From: Dyadobacter sp. CY343
GTDB lineage: Bacteria > Bacteroidota > Bacteroidia > Cytophagales > Spirosomataceae
Direction: 5' to 3'
DNA length: 64,000 bases
NCBI RefSeq assembly: GCF_021390335.1
Contig: NZ_JAJUXK010000001.1
Coordinates: 434,001 to 498,000 of the forward strand
Shown piece after piece: positions 8,828 through 18,304 of the stretch; the stretch's first letter is position 1; each line of letters opens with the position of its first letter. The position numbers and the translations under genes are program-made. The notes below the pieces were generated by a model. That model was not told the DNA's origin. It saw nothing but the letters and a program-made list of their open reading frames with translations, and made no database searches.

Positions 8828-9433
8828 GTGAACGAGCTTTTTCCAATTTTTATCAAACTTGAAAACCTGCAAACATTGATCGTCGGAGGCGGATATGTAG
8901 GCCTTGAAAAGATCACCGCAGTACTTGATAATTCGCCGCAAGCCAACATCACATTGGTGTCCCCCGAGATCAGGCAGGAAATCGTAGAGCTGGCTGGAAA
9001 TAATGATCGTATCTTCTTGATAAAAAGGAGGTTTGTGGATGAAGATCTTACCGGAAGGGACCTGGTGATCGTGGCTACAAATGATAAGGAAGAAAATAAG
9101 CGCATCGCCGCCACTTCAAGAGCGAAACATATTCTCACAAATGTGGCCGATACACCCGCTATTTGCGACTTTTATCTTTCTTCTGTTGTAAGAAAAGGAA
9201 ATCTGAAAGTCGCGATTTCAACCAACGGAATGTCGCCGACGCTCGCGAAACGATTAAAAGAAGTACTAGGCGAAGCATTACCCGATAACCTCGAAACCGC
9301 TATGCAGCAGCTCAAAGCTGTGCGGGATATGTTGAAGGGAGATTTTGCTTATAAAGTGGATGAGCTGAACCGGATAACTTCCGTGCTGACAGCCCCGGTA
9401 AACCCCCAGGAAAATGCTGATAAAATCGATTGA
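8828..9433 (+). CDS. Precorrin-2 dehydrogenase / ferrochelatase-like (siroheme synthesis)
   Basis: Bifunctional-type siroheme enzyme of 201 aa resembling the N-terminal part of CysG and yeast Met8p. It oxidises precorrin-2 to sirohydrochlorin with NAD and may insert iron. The start NELFPIFIKLENLQTLIVGGGYVGLEK shows the usual dinucleotide-binding glycine motif (GGGYVG). NVADTPAICDFYLSSVVRKGNLKVAISTNG is the classic metal/tetrapyrrole side. I choose GTG 8828 because the frame has no ATG upstream and homologues begin with MNELFPIF-like sequence. No uroporphyrinogen methyltransferase domain is fused, and no sulfite or nitrite reductase gene is adjacent. Confidence 0.85.
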   Translation: MNELFPIFIKLENLQTLIVGGGYVGLEKITAVLDNSPQANITLVSPEIRQEIVELAGNNDRIFLIKRRFVDEDLTGRDLVIVATNDKEENKRIAATSRAKHILTNVADTPAICDFYLSSVVRKGNLKVAISTNGMSPTLAKRLKEVLGEALPDNLETAMQQLKAVRDMLKGDFAYKVDELNRITSVLTAPVNPQENADKID

Positions 9434-9715
9434 AAATCGGGCATAGATCTCACAATAAAACGCAGCGTAAATTGTTTTAATAAAGATATTTGCAGAATAT
9501 CGCCCGTACCCCCTCCACATCAGTCGTAACTTCTGAATACCTGAGCTACTGACCTTAGTACTAAAATTTTATTTCAGCATTTTTACTATGTAACTGATAG
9601 TAAAAAATTGTGTTCGTTTTTTATTGCTTTAATACGTATTATTGAAATAAGTAATATTCAAACCGGTAATTCGGAAACCCATTCATTTTTGAGATAGACT
9701 TATACACGAGCATAT

Positions 9716-12700
9716 ATGGATCTTTTTTACCGGAACAGTGGCCAGGGTAGGCTTTCTTTGTTTCTTCTTGGTGCCATTTTTTTTGCTTTCTCAATCCTCC
9801 CCATTCACGCTTTTTCCAATATCATCAATATTGATATAAAGGGTGTTGTTAAAAGCAATACAGGGGAAATACTGATCGGTTCTACCGTGCGCGTGAAGGG
9901 TACGCAAAAGGGAACTGTGACCAACGAAAAGGGCGAATTTGTGCTTACCGACGTTAACGAAGGCGCGACGCTGGTGGTGACGATGATTGGATTTTTGCCC
10001 AAAGAACTTCCCGCTGCAAGAAGCATGAGTATCGAGCTGGCCGAAGATGCGGTAGGCTTGCAGGATGTGGTAGTGACTGGTTTTCAGAACATTGATAAAG
10101 ATAAGTTCACGGGATCGGCTGTCACCCTGAAAACAGACGATGTTAAAATTGACGGACTTCCTGATGTAAGCCGGATGCTCGAAGGCCGCGCTGCCGGGGT
10201 TTCCATTCAGAACGTTTCCGGTACTTTCGGGGCTGCTCCAAAGATCAGGATCCGCGGCGCTACTTCCTTAAACGGTGATAATAAGCCGCTTTGGGTGATC
10301 GACGGGGTTGTTCAGGAGGATATTGTGAATATTTCAAACGATCAGCTTTCAAGCGGCGACCCGACTACATTGCTGGGCTCTGCAGTTGCGGGGTTGAATC
10401 CAAATGACATTGAAACCTTCGATATCCTGAAAGATGCCGCCGCGGCTGCATTATACGGTGCACGCGCAATGAACGGGGTAATCGTGATCACGACCAAAAA
10501 AGGAAAAAGCGGTAAGCCGGTGATCACTTACTCCGGCAATTTCAGTACCCAGCTTACGCCATCTTACCGGAATTTCAACATTATGAATTCGGCGCAGCAA
10601 ATGTCTGTGCTCGGCGAACTGGAACGTAAAGGTTATCTGAATTCAGATATTCTTTCAAGGCCGGATTTTGGGGTTTATGGTAAATATTACAACTCGCTGA
10701 ACGGTGATAACGAAGGTAACTTTCCATTACCCAATACACAGGAAGCTAAGAAAAACTATTTGCTCCGTTACGCAGGCGCCAATACCGACTGGTTTGATGT
10801 ACTCTTCAAGCAAAATTTCATTCACGAACATTCATTAAGTGTTTCTTTCGGAAGTGAGAAGTCAAGTTCTTATGCATCTGTAAGTTACCTCGATGATAAT
10901 GGCTGGACGATCGCTGATAAAGTGAAACGTTACACCTTGAATTTTAACAATACCTACCAGCTTTCCGACAAGCTGAGCATTGGGCTGACAACCCTCGCTT
11001 CTGTCCGCAGGCAGCAGGCTCCCGGTTCGCTCAGCCGCCGCAGCAACCCGGTGGAAGGGAAATTTGACAGGGATTTTGATATTAACCCGTTCAGCTATGC
11101 ATTGAATACCAGCCGCACTTTGACAGCTTATGATGAAAATGGCGATCTGGAATATTTCAGAAGAAATTTTGCCCCTTTCAATGTCGTATCGGAGCTGGCC
11201 AACAACCGCATTAATCTAAATCTGGCAGATATTAAGTTACAGGGAAATCTTTCCTACAAAATCACGGACAATATCACCTATGATTTCCTGGGTGCGCTCA
11301 GGTACATTCAAACCGGTCGCGAGCACATTATTACGGAAAACAGTAATATGGCCAATGCGTATCGCGCAGCAGATAATTCGACGATTGCTTTGGCTAATAA
11401 ATACCTGTACACCGATCCCGACGTGCCCAATGCGTATCCGGTTGTAGTATTGCCGAGCGGCGGTTTTTACAATACCAACGAGGATCAGATGTTGTTTTAT
11501 AACATTCGTAACAACCTCAGGTACAACAAAAAATTTGCAGAAAGGCATCAAATCGATATTCTGGCTGGTCAGGAAATTAAATATACCAACCGGAAAAATT
11601 CGAATAATACAGGTTACGGATTTCAGTATGATCAGGGAGGAACGCCTTTCGTGGATTACCGGATCTTGAAGCAAACCATTGAGTCTAATTTCCAATACTA
11701 CGGAATGCGGATGGACTACGAACGTTTCGCGGCATTTTACGGAAGCGCGGGCTATACCCTGGATGATAAGTACAATTTTACCGCTTATATCCGCTATGAT
11801 GGTTCAAATAGTTTTGGGAAATCGGCGATTGCAAGGTGGCTGCCAACGTATACAGTAGCCGGATCCTGGAATTTTGATCGGGAAAATTTCCTGAAAGATT
11901 TCAAATGGCTTAGTATGGGCAGGCTTCGTGCCAGTTACGGGCTTTCCGCCGACACCGGGCCGGCAACCAATTCAGCGGTTTTATTCCAGAGTATTATCAG
12001 CAGAAGACCTTACGCGGATGAAAAAGAATCGGCCATCGCATTGGCGTCTCTGCAAAACACGCAGCTGACCTGGGAGAAATTATATAGCGGAAACCTTGGA
12101 CTTGACCTGGGTTTGTTTGCCAACCGGATTAACCTGACAGTAGACGGTTACACCCGAAACAGCTTTGACCTGATCGACCAGATCAAGACTTCGGGTATTG
12201 GCGGGCAAATTTATAAGGTAGCCAACTATGCAGATATGCAGTCCTACGGGGTGGATTTCTCTATCGACGGCGTGCTTTTCAAAAACAAGGACTGGGATTT
12301 CCGTTCCCGGATCACGGTGGGTTACGCACAGACGCGCATTACCAATGTAGACAACAACCCAGGCATTTTTGATTTGGTCAAAGCGGAAGGGGCGAATGTG
12401 AAGGGAAGACCGGTACGAAGCTTATTTTCAATAGATTATCGTGCATTGAATCCGAAAACGGGCGTACCCATTTTCCTGAACGAGAATGGAGAAGTGAGCT
12501 CGGACGTTTATTTGCAGGATCAGAATGTATCTTATCTAAAATATGAAGGACCAGTTGATCCGCCTGTTACCGGAGGTTTTAACAATACATTGACATACAA
12601 AGATCTGTCACTGAATGTTTTCTTCACTTACCAATATGGTAACAAAATCCGCCTGAACCCGCTATATAAAGGAGTATTCAGCGATCTGGATGCACTTCCA

Positions 12701-13072
12701 CGTGAGTTTCTGGATAGATGGCTGATTTCCGGCGAAGAAGAAGTTACCCCGGTAGCTTCGATTCCCGACAAGCTGGAAGCGCAATATCTGGCGGGTACTT
12801 ATCCTTACAGTATTTACAATTATTCCACCGAAAGGGTCGCAAGAGGAGATTTTGTTAGATTGAAATCCGTGTCACTTTCTTACAAAGTGCCCGTGGTATT
12901 TGCGGGCAGATACGGGTTTAAAGCGGCAAGCATTCAGCTGTCTTCTATCAATCCATGGTTGATTTATGCGGATAAAAGGTTGAAAGGACAAGATCCTGAG
13001 TTTTTCAATTCGGGCGGTGTTGCGCAGCCAATTCAGAAGCAATTTACAGTGGCGATCAAGCTGACGTTATAG
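9716..13072 (+). CDS. SusC/RagA-family TonB-dependent transporter
   Basis: Outer-membrane importer of 1118 aa. A signal peptide (to about residue 35) is followed by a carboxypeptidase-regulatory-like beta domain (IKGVVKSNTGE to LVVTMIGF), a TonB plug containing the SusC signature DIETFDILKDAAAAALYGAR, and a long beta-barrel ending in hydrophobic QKQFTVAIKLTL. It works with the SusD lipoprotein encoded 39 bp downstream and is powered by TonB. The ligand may be a peptide or glycan; the metallohydrolase and DUF4302 genes downstream are the type often linked to non-polysaccharide import. No anti-sigma or ECF sigma gene is adjacent. The 282-bp gap upstream shows no strong promoter match. Confidence 0.95.
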   Translation: MDLFYRNSGQGRLSLFLLGAIFFAFSILPIHAFSNIINIDIKGVVKSNTGEILIGSTVRVKGTQKGTVTNEKGEFVLTDVNEGATLVVTMIGFLPKELPAARSMSIELAEDAVGLQDVVVTGFQNIDKDKFTGSAVTLKTDDVKIDGLPDVSRMLEGRAAGVSIQNVSGTFGAAPKIRIRGATSLNGDNKPLWVIDGVVQEDIVNISNDQLSSGDPTTLLGSAVAGLNPNDIETFDILKDAAAAALYGARAMNGVIVITTKKGKSGKPVITYSGNFSTQLTPSYRNFNIMNSAQQMSVLGELERKGYLNSDILSRPDFGVYGKYYNSLNGDNEGNFPLPNTQEAKKNYLLRYAGANTDWFDVLFKQNFIHEHSLSVSFGSEKSSSYASVSYLDDNGWTIADKVKRYTLNFNNTYQLSDKLSIGLTTLASVRRQQAPGSLSRRSNPVEGKFDRDFDINPFSYALNTSRTLTAYDENGDLEYFRRNFAPFNVVSELANNRINLNLADIKLQGNLSYKITDNITYDFLGALRYIQTGREHIITENSNMANAYRAADNSTIALANKYLYTDPDVPNAYPVVVLPSGGFYNTNEDQMLFYNIRNNLRYNKKFAERHQIDILAGQEIKYTNRKNSNNTGYGFQYDQGGTPFVDYRILKQTIESNFQYYGMRMDYERFAAFYGSAGYTLDDKYNFTAYIRYDGSNSFGKSAIARWLPTYTVAGSWNFDRENFLKDFKWLSMGRLRASYGLSADTGPATNSAVLFQSIISRRPYADEKESAIALASLQNTQLTWEKLYSGNLGLDLGLFANRINLTVDGYTRNSFDLIDQIKTSGIGGQIYKVANYADMQSYGVDFSIDGVLFKNKDWDFRSRITVGYAQTRITNVDNNPGIFDLVKAEGANVKGRPVRSLFSIDYRALNPKTGVPIFLNENGEVSSDVYLQDQNVSYLKYEGPVDPPVTGGFNNTLTYKDLSLNVFFTYQYGNKIRLNPLYKGVFSDLDALPREFLDRWLISGEEEVTPVASIPDKLEAQYLAGTYPYSIYNYSTERVARGDFVRLKSVSLSYKVPVVFAGRYGFKAASIQLSSINPWLIYADKRLKGQDPEFFNSGGVAQPIQKQFTVAIKLTL

Positions 13073-13111
13073 TGCATTGTGAAACCGGTACATTGATTTA
13101 AGATATTAAAT

Positions 13112-14581
13112 ATGAACAGACTAAGAAATATAAAAAGCCTTTTGATCATCCCGCTGCTGCTTGTTCTGGCGGGCTGCGAGGATTTTCTTTCTACCGAACC
13201 TGATAGTACGCGCGCGACCATTAACTCGCCGCAAAAAGTATCTCAGTTGCTCGCTACCGCTTATCCGCAGGCCAGTTATGTGCTGTTTGCCGAATCCATG
13301 AGCGATAATGTGGCCGATAAGGGTACCGGGGAAGATGATAAGACCAACCGCTTTTCATTTCTTTTTGAAGAGGTTGAAGCGACGGTAGACGAACAGGATT
13401 CGCCCGATCAGTACTGGGCGGAATGTTACCGCGCTATTTCTGTTGCGAACGAGGCGCTGGACATTATCAGCAAAGTCCCTGATCCACAGCAGTATTCTGC
13501 GCAAAGGGGAGAGGCGCTGGTCGCACGTGCTTACGCGCATTTTATGCTTGTCAACTTTTTTAGTCAATTTTTCGATGCGACACAAACGAACCCGAGCCCG
13601 GGCGTTCCGTATGTGACAGTTCCTGAAAAAGTAGTATTGAAACAATACGATCGCCGCACGGTGGATTTTGTTTATAGTATGATCGAGAAGGATTTACTCG
13701 AAGGTCTTCCTCTGATCGCCGACGGGAGTTACACCGTTCCGAAATATCACTTCAACCGCGCAGCAGCGAATGCATTTGCCAGCCGTTTTTATCTGGTAAA
13801 AAGGGATTATGCCAAGGTTGTGCAATATGCGAATGCCGCTTTTCCGGGTGAAAGTATCAGAGATAACCTTCGCCCCTGGAACACTACCTATGAAAGTTTA
13901 TCTCCGCAGGAATTATACAACACCTATTCCCGCGCGAGCCAGAATGCCAACTTGCTCCTGGCCGAAACTTCGTCGACTTACGGCAGGTATGTAGCGCAAT
14001 ACCGTTACGGAATGAATTTCAGGAAATGGCAGGAAGTTTCGCAAGGAGAGGGGATTATCGGCGGCAATGCGAGCTGGGCTTATCCTTTGTACACGCAGGG
14101 TGATAACAATTATCTGATCCCGAAATTGAATGAATATTTCGTTCGGGAATCTGTGAATGCAGAAATTGGATTTCCTTATGTAATGGTGCCTCTGTTTACA
14201 GCAGAAGAGGTTTTGTTCAATAGAATTGAGGCAAATGCTTACCTGAACAATACGAATGCGGCAATCGCGGACCTTAACTTGTTTGCAAGCAAAAGAGTTT
14301 CCAACTATAATCCTTCCACGCACGTGATCACTTCCAGAGGGATTACCAACTTTTTTGGTGGTAACCTCAGATCAGGAATTGTGAATACGGTGCTGCTTTT
14401 CAAAAGGGTTGAGTTTGTGCAGGAGGGAATGCGATGGTTTGATATACAGCGTTACGCGATCCCGGTACAGCATCAGACTTCATCGGGGCAGGTGATCTCG
14501 GTACCGGCTGGCGACCCAAGGAGGGTTTTACAAATACCACAATCGGCAACACTGGCCGGAATTGAACAGAATACCAGATAA
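13112..14581 (+). CDS. SusD/RagB-family nutrient-binding lipoprotein
   Basis: A 489-aa SusD-like lipoprotein (lipobox LAGC, Cys22) that caps the SusC channel at the cell surface and binds the substrate. Hallmarks are EDFLSTEPDSTRATINSP after the cysteine, the TPR-like block AERGEALVARAYAHFMLVNFF-type helices, and the C-terminal EGMRWFDIQRYAIPV motif seen in nearly all SusD proteins. It follows the SusC gene in the same orientation and is followed after 12 bp by the zinc lipoprotein gene. The pair is therefore one operon. Confidence 0.93.
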   Translation: MNRLRNIKSLLIIPLLLVLAGCEDFLSTEPDSTRATINSPQKVSQLLATAYPQASYVLFAESMSDNVADKGTGEDDKTNRFSFLFEEVEATVDEQDSPDQYWAECYRAISVANEALDIISKVPDPQQYSAQRGEALVARAYAHFMLVNFFSQFFDATQTNPSPGVPYVTVPEKVVLKQYDRRTVDFVYSMIEKDLLEGLPLIADGSYTVPKYHFNRAAANAFASRFYLVKRDYAKVVQYANAAFPGESIRDNLRPWNTTYESLSPQELYNTYSRASQNANLLLAETSSTYGRYVAQYRYGMNFRKWQEVSQGEGIIGGNASWAYPLYTQGDNNYLIPKLNEYFVRESVNAEIGFPYVMVPLFTAEEVLFNRIEANAYLNNTNAAIADLNLFASKRVSNYNPSTHVITSRGITNFFGGNLRSGIVNTVLLFKRVEFVQEGMRWFDIQRYAIPVQHQTSSGQVISVPAGDPRRVLQIPQSATLAGIEQNTR

Positions 14582-14593
14582 TCGAAAAGAAAT

Positions 14594-15523
14594 ATGCTAG
14601 CTAAAACGATATCGAAAATTTTCTTTCTTGGAATGCTTGCTTCCAGCGTGATTTTGAGTTCGTGTAAAGAGGAGAAAATCGGCGAAGTGGAAGATATTCC
14701 GGGTTTGGGCGGAGATACCTGGGTGCCCGGGCCCGTGGATAAATGGATTCTCGACAGCCTGACCACGCCTTACAACATTTCCGCCAAATACAAATGGGAC
14801 CAGTTTGAGTTTGGTAACATCACCAAAACGCTGGTGCCGCCAGACGAAGCGCAGGTGATCCCACTATTGAGGACGATCACAAAAGCCTGGACGATACCTT
14901 ACGTGCAGGAAGCGGGGAAAGTTTTTTACAACAAATTCTCCCCCAAGTTCTTTATTCTTTCGGGCAGCAATGAATATAATGCGGAAGGTTCGGTGACGCT
15001 CGGTACGGCCGAGGGCGGGCGTAAAGTGGTTTTGTTTGGAGTTAATTTGTTCAAGATCAAAGGAATGCAGGGGTATAATGCGGCGGAAGATTCATCTTTC
15101 GTGAAAGACTGGTTCCTGCACACGATACACCATGAATTTGGTCACATTCTGCATCAGACGGTTTTGTACCCGGTTGAATACAAGAACATTACGAAATCAC
15201 TTTACCAGGGAGGAAACTGGATCAACTGGTCCAATGAGGATGCGCGCCGCGATGGTTTTGTAACTGCATACAGCTCGCTCAATTTTGACGAAGATTTTGT
15301 AGAAATGATCGCCATGATGCTGACGGAGGGGAAAGCCGGATTTGACAAGCTTGTAAATTCGATCCCGGAGGGAACCAGTCCAAGGGGCGTTACCAAAGCG
15401 CAGGCGCAGGCGTCGCTAAGGCAAAAAGAAGCGATTGTGGTTGCCTATTACAAAAACACGTGGAATATAGATTTTTATAGCCTTCAAAAAAGGGTTAGGG
15501 GATCGATGAACCAACTTTTTTAA
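14594..15523 (+). CDS. Substrate import-associated zinc metallohydrolase lipoprotein
   Basis: A 309-aa lipoprotein (LSSC, Cys24) with a zinc site HEFGHILH (H180, E181, H184, H187), i.e. an HExxHxxH-type motif, and a downstream glutamate-rich stretch SSLNFDEDFVEMIAMML that may supply further ligands. It matches the Bacteroidota family of HExxH lipoproteins that sit with SusC/SusD pairs (the TIGR04549-type group, from memory). It probably clips or trims the imported substrate at the cell surface. Here it is the third gene of the operon, 12 bp after susD and 4 bp before the DUF4302 gene. The substrate is unknown. Confidence 0.85.
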   Translation: MLAKTISKIFFLGMLASSVILSSCKEEKIGEVEDIPGLGGDTWVPGPVDKWILDSLTTPYNISAKYKWDQFEFGNITKTLVPPDEAQVIPLLRTITKAWTIPYVQEAGKVFYNKFSPKFFILSGSNEYNAEGSVTLGTAEGGRKVVLFGVNLFKIKGMQGYNAAEDSSFVKDWFLHTIHHEFGHILHQTVLYPVEYKNITKSLYQGGNWINWSNEDARRDGFVTAYSSLNFDEDFVEMIAMMLTEGKAGFDKLVNSIPEGTSPRGVTKAQAQASLRQKEAIVVAYYKNTWNIDFYSLQKRVRGSMNQLF

Positions 15524-15527
15524 CCAA

Positions 15528-16832
15528 ATGAAAAAACTCTTTCTCTATCTGCTATTCGTTGCTCCGGCTTTATTCTCCTGCGAGAATAGCGATGATACCC
15601 TGTTTGAAGAATCGGCCGATACCCGTTTGAATGCTGCTTTGGCTTCTTATGAAAAGCTGCTGGTGGATGCGCCTTACGGTTGGAATGCCATTATTTATCC
15701 AAAAGGCGGAGGCACTTATGGATTTCACTTCAAATTCAATGATCAGAACAGAGTGGTGATGTATTCTGACTTCTCGGCTGAAACTGCGGCGAAACCCAAG
15801 GAAAGCAGCTACCGGTTGAAGGCAATGCAAACGCCGTCACTCATTTTTGATACCTATTCCTACCTTCATTTACTCTCGGATCCTAATCCCGACGTGAATG
15901 GCGGGGGAGTTGGAGAGGGGCTGCAATCGGATTTTGAGTTCAGCATTTTTCCGGATTCATTAAAGGAAGAAACCGTCACATTTGTGGGCCGGAAAAACCA
16001 GAGCAGGCTTGTACTGACCAAAGCGACGCAGGCACAGGCGACGGCTTATGCAAATGGAGACCTGGCCAAAGCGGTGTTGTTCAATAATATCACCAAATAC
16101 CAGACTTATTTCAAGCGGATCACTTTGGGTAATGTTACTTATGAAATTACACCCAATCAGCAGACAAGAACCATTAAGCTAACCTGGCTGGAAGGTAATG
16201 TACCTAAGAATTTCACCACCGGCTATTACTTCGCTGGGGCAAATCTTGTGTTTTTGAAACCATTTGTGAATGGCTCTCAAACCATAAACGGGTTTGCCAA
16301 TTTTACATGGAATGCAAATCCGACGCAGCTGCGGTTTTCGGCAGGAGGGGCTAATACGCTTGTGCAGGAAGCGATCAAGCCACTTTCTATTGACCTTACC
16401 GCTGCAAGAAGGTGGTGGCAGGAACCGGTTGAGTCTGGCGGAGACTGGCGCACGGGAGTTGGATTTCACGTGAATGGCGTGGATGATGCGTTTGGTGTGA
16501 AAGAAATGAAATTCGAAGGTTCTGACTATGCATTTTATGTTTATCAGCCCGGAGGAGATACCAACTACGAAGTTTTTGCGCCTGTTTTCGTTGAGAATGA
16601 CGATTATGCAATCGAGTATGGGCACCTTGGAGAACCACCCACCTTTACTTCCGACGGCAGGGTAATATTCACCGCACGCGGAACATTTGGTGCCGCACCA
16701 ACAAGCGGCCCGGCGATCAATTCAGTCAATCAGTTGTACGAAAAAAGCGGCTACTACCTCATTCAGACCTCAGAAACAACCTATGATATGGTAAGCGCGA
16801 AGGATGCGAAAGCGTGGATCAGCTGGCAATAG
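15528..16832 (+). CDS. DUF4302 family lipoprotein
   Basis: A 434-aa lipoprotein (signal peptide, FSC, Cys18) whose N-terminal half contains APYGWNAIIYPKGGGTYGF and TPSLIFDTYSYLHLLSDPN, the pattern of DUF4302. This family recurs behind SusC/SusD and HExxH lipoprotein genes in Bacteroidota; no biochemical role is established to my knowledge. Its beta-rich make-up and outer-membrane anchoring suggest a surface-exposed binding accessory. It is the last gene of the operon; a strong terminator begins 14 bp after its stop codon. Confidence 0.75.
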   Translation: MKKLFLYLLFVAPALFSCENSDDTLFEESADTRLNAALASYEKLLVDAPYGWNAIIYPKGGGTYGFHFKFNDQNRVVMYSDFSAETAAKPKESSYRLKAMQTPSLIFDTYSYLHLLSDPNPDVNGGGVGEGLQSDFEFSIFPDSLKEETVTFVGRKNQSRLVLTKATQAQATAYANGDLAKAVLFNNITKYQTYFKRITLGNVTYEITPNQQTRTIKLTWLEGNVPKNFTTGYYFAGANLVFLKPFVNGSQTINGFANFTWNANPTQLRFSAGGANTLVQEAIKPLSIDLTAARRWWQEPVESGGDWRTGVGFHVNGVDDAFGVKEMKFEGSDYAFYVYQPGGDTNYEVFAPVFVENDDYAIEYGHLGEPPTFTSDGRVIFTARGTFGAAPTSGPAINSVNQLYEKSGYYLIQTSETTYDMVSAKDAKAWISWQ

Positions 16833-16846
16833 ATATTCTTATTCCG

Positions 16847-16889
16847 GCACAAAAAAACACTCCCCGCAACGGGGAGTGTTTTTTTGTGC
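16847..16889. terminator. Bidirectional intrinsic terminator
   Basis: Perfect 20-bp inverted repeat with a CAA loop: arms 16847-16866 and 16870-16889. The core ACACTCCCCG/CGGGGAGTGT is flanked by A7 and T7, so it can terminate transcripts from both convergent operons (DUF4302 from the left, SusD from the right). Confidence 0.93.
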
Positions 16890-16902
16890 GCTGTTGCTAG
16901 TG

Positions 16903-18276
16903 CTATTGGTAACCTTCGTTTTGAACCAGCGCTTTGTTTACATCAATTTCGCGCTGCGGAATCGGCATGATCAGCTTCGGGGAGTTGTAAGGTAATGTGC
17001 CTACATTCTTCTTGTTCCGCTTGATATCGTGCAGCATGTGACCCTCGAATGCAAGTTCCAGATGGCGCTCTTTCAATATCGATTCCAGCGTAACCGTAGT
17101 CGCCGGTTTCAGTCCTGCGCGTGCTCTGATCAGATTAATATCCGCCAGCGGCGTCGCGCCCACAGCCGTGCCCAGACGGAAATTAGCTTCTGCGCGGGTC
17201 AGGTACATTTCAGCAGACCGGAATTGCAGCACGTTACCGAAGTTGTCAATATGCTTTTGCGTATAAGTGTTGATAGTAGTGATAAAAAAGCTACCCCGCG
17301 TATCACCGGCTTCATACATACCTCTGTGTTTAGGCAAAATTCGTATATCTCCTCTTCCCGCAGTACCTGTAATATCCTCGATGGTCGCGCCAAAGAAGGT
17401 ATTAAGGTCATTTACTCCGTCTTGCGCCGTTACTTTCATCGCAAAAATATACTCGTCAGGATTGTCACCGCCATTGCGCAAAAACGTGTAGAACAGCGAT
17501 GCAAAATTGTCTTCCAGCGGATACATTTCGGAATTGATCACTTCATTAGCCTCGTCTCTTGCCATTGCAAAGTTGGATTGCATCAGGTAAACGCGCGACA
17601 GCTGGGCCGAAGCGGCATATTTGTTAGCGTAAATAGTATTTTCTTCCGGCAAAAGTGTTTTTGCAGCCCTTAAATCTTCCAAAACTTGTGCATACACTTC
17701 CGCTACGGAATTACGCGGGACACTATTAGCGTCCGTTACAACGCGGGTCGGGGTCAAAATAAGGGGAACGCCCGGATTTGCATTGTTATCGCCATCTCCC
17801 CAGGTTTTTGCATAAAGCCGCACCAGGTCAAAGTACACGGAACCACGGATAAACCGAGCCTCGCCTTCCACACGTTCGCGCTTGTCTTCTTCCAGGATAT
17901 CGAGCGCCGACAGCACATTGTTGCAGCGGTTGATCGTCGCATAGGAATCTCTCCACGTCGCGAGCGCAGTTACATTCTGTGTCGTAATTTCCTTGTTGTA
18001 CATTTCCAGCAGATTCTGAAAAGTACCTCCAAAACCCAGTTCGTCGCTGTTTCCGAGCAGCTCGGAAGCCAGTTGAAAAGCGCCACCGTAAACGTCCACA
18101 TCCTGTAATCCGTCGTAAGCACCGATCAAAGTTACTTCCACGTCACGCGAAGTGCTGAGTGCTACTTCTTCATCGATGCTCTGCGTCGGCTCAACATCGA
18201 GCTTACTGGCGCAGCCATTGGCCAGAAACAAGCCTGCTACCAGGGCCAGGGAATATATGTATTTTCTTTTTTTCAT
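16903..18276 (-). CDS. SusD/RagB-family nutrient-binding lipoprotein
   Basis: Second SusD homologue, 457 aa from ATG 18276 (MKKRKYIYSLALVAGLF). The longer frame upstream would place the signal peptide internally, so it is rejected. Lipobox ANGC gives a lipidated cysteine at about residue 22, followed by SKLDVEPTQSIDEEVAL, the typical SusD start. TPR-like repeats include RFIRGSVYFDLVRLYAKTWGD, and the C-terminus has LERHLELAFEGHMLHDIKRN-like sequence. It lies 28 bp after its SusC partner and ends before the shared terminator. It is not especially similar to the first SusD, so the two systems probably take different substrates. Confidence 0.93.
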   Translation of the reverse strand: MKKRKYIYSLALVAGLFLANGCASKLDVEPTQSIDEEVALSTSRDVEVTLIGAYDGLQDVDVYGGAFQLASELLGNSDELGFGGTFQNLLEMYNKEITTQNVTALATWRDSYATINRCNNVLSALDILEEDKRERVEGEARFIRGSVYFDLVRLYAKTWGDGDNNANPGVPLILTPTRVVTDANSVPRNSVAEVYAQVLEDLRAAKTLLPEENTIYANKYAASAQLSRVYLMQSNFAMARDEANEVINSEMYPLEDNFASLFYTFLRNGGDNPDEYIFAMKVTAQDGVNDLNTFFGATIEDITGTAGRGDIRILPKHRGMYEAGDTRGSFFITTINTYTQKHIDNFGNVLQFRSAEMYLTRAEANFRLGTAVGATPLADINLIRARAGLKPATTVTLESILKERHLELAFEGHMLHDIKRNKKNVGTLPYNSPKLIMPIPQREIDVNKALVQNEGYQ

Positions 18277-18304
18277 GATTTTGCAATTAATGAGCTGAAA
18301 TGAA

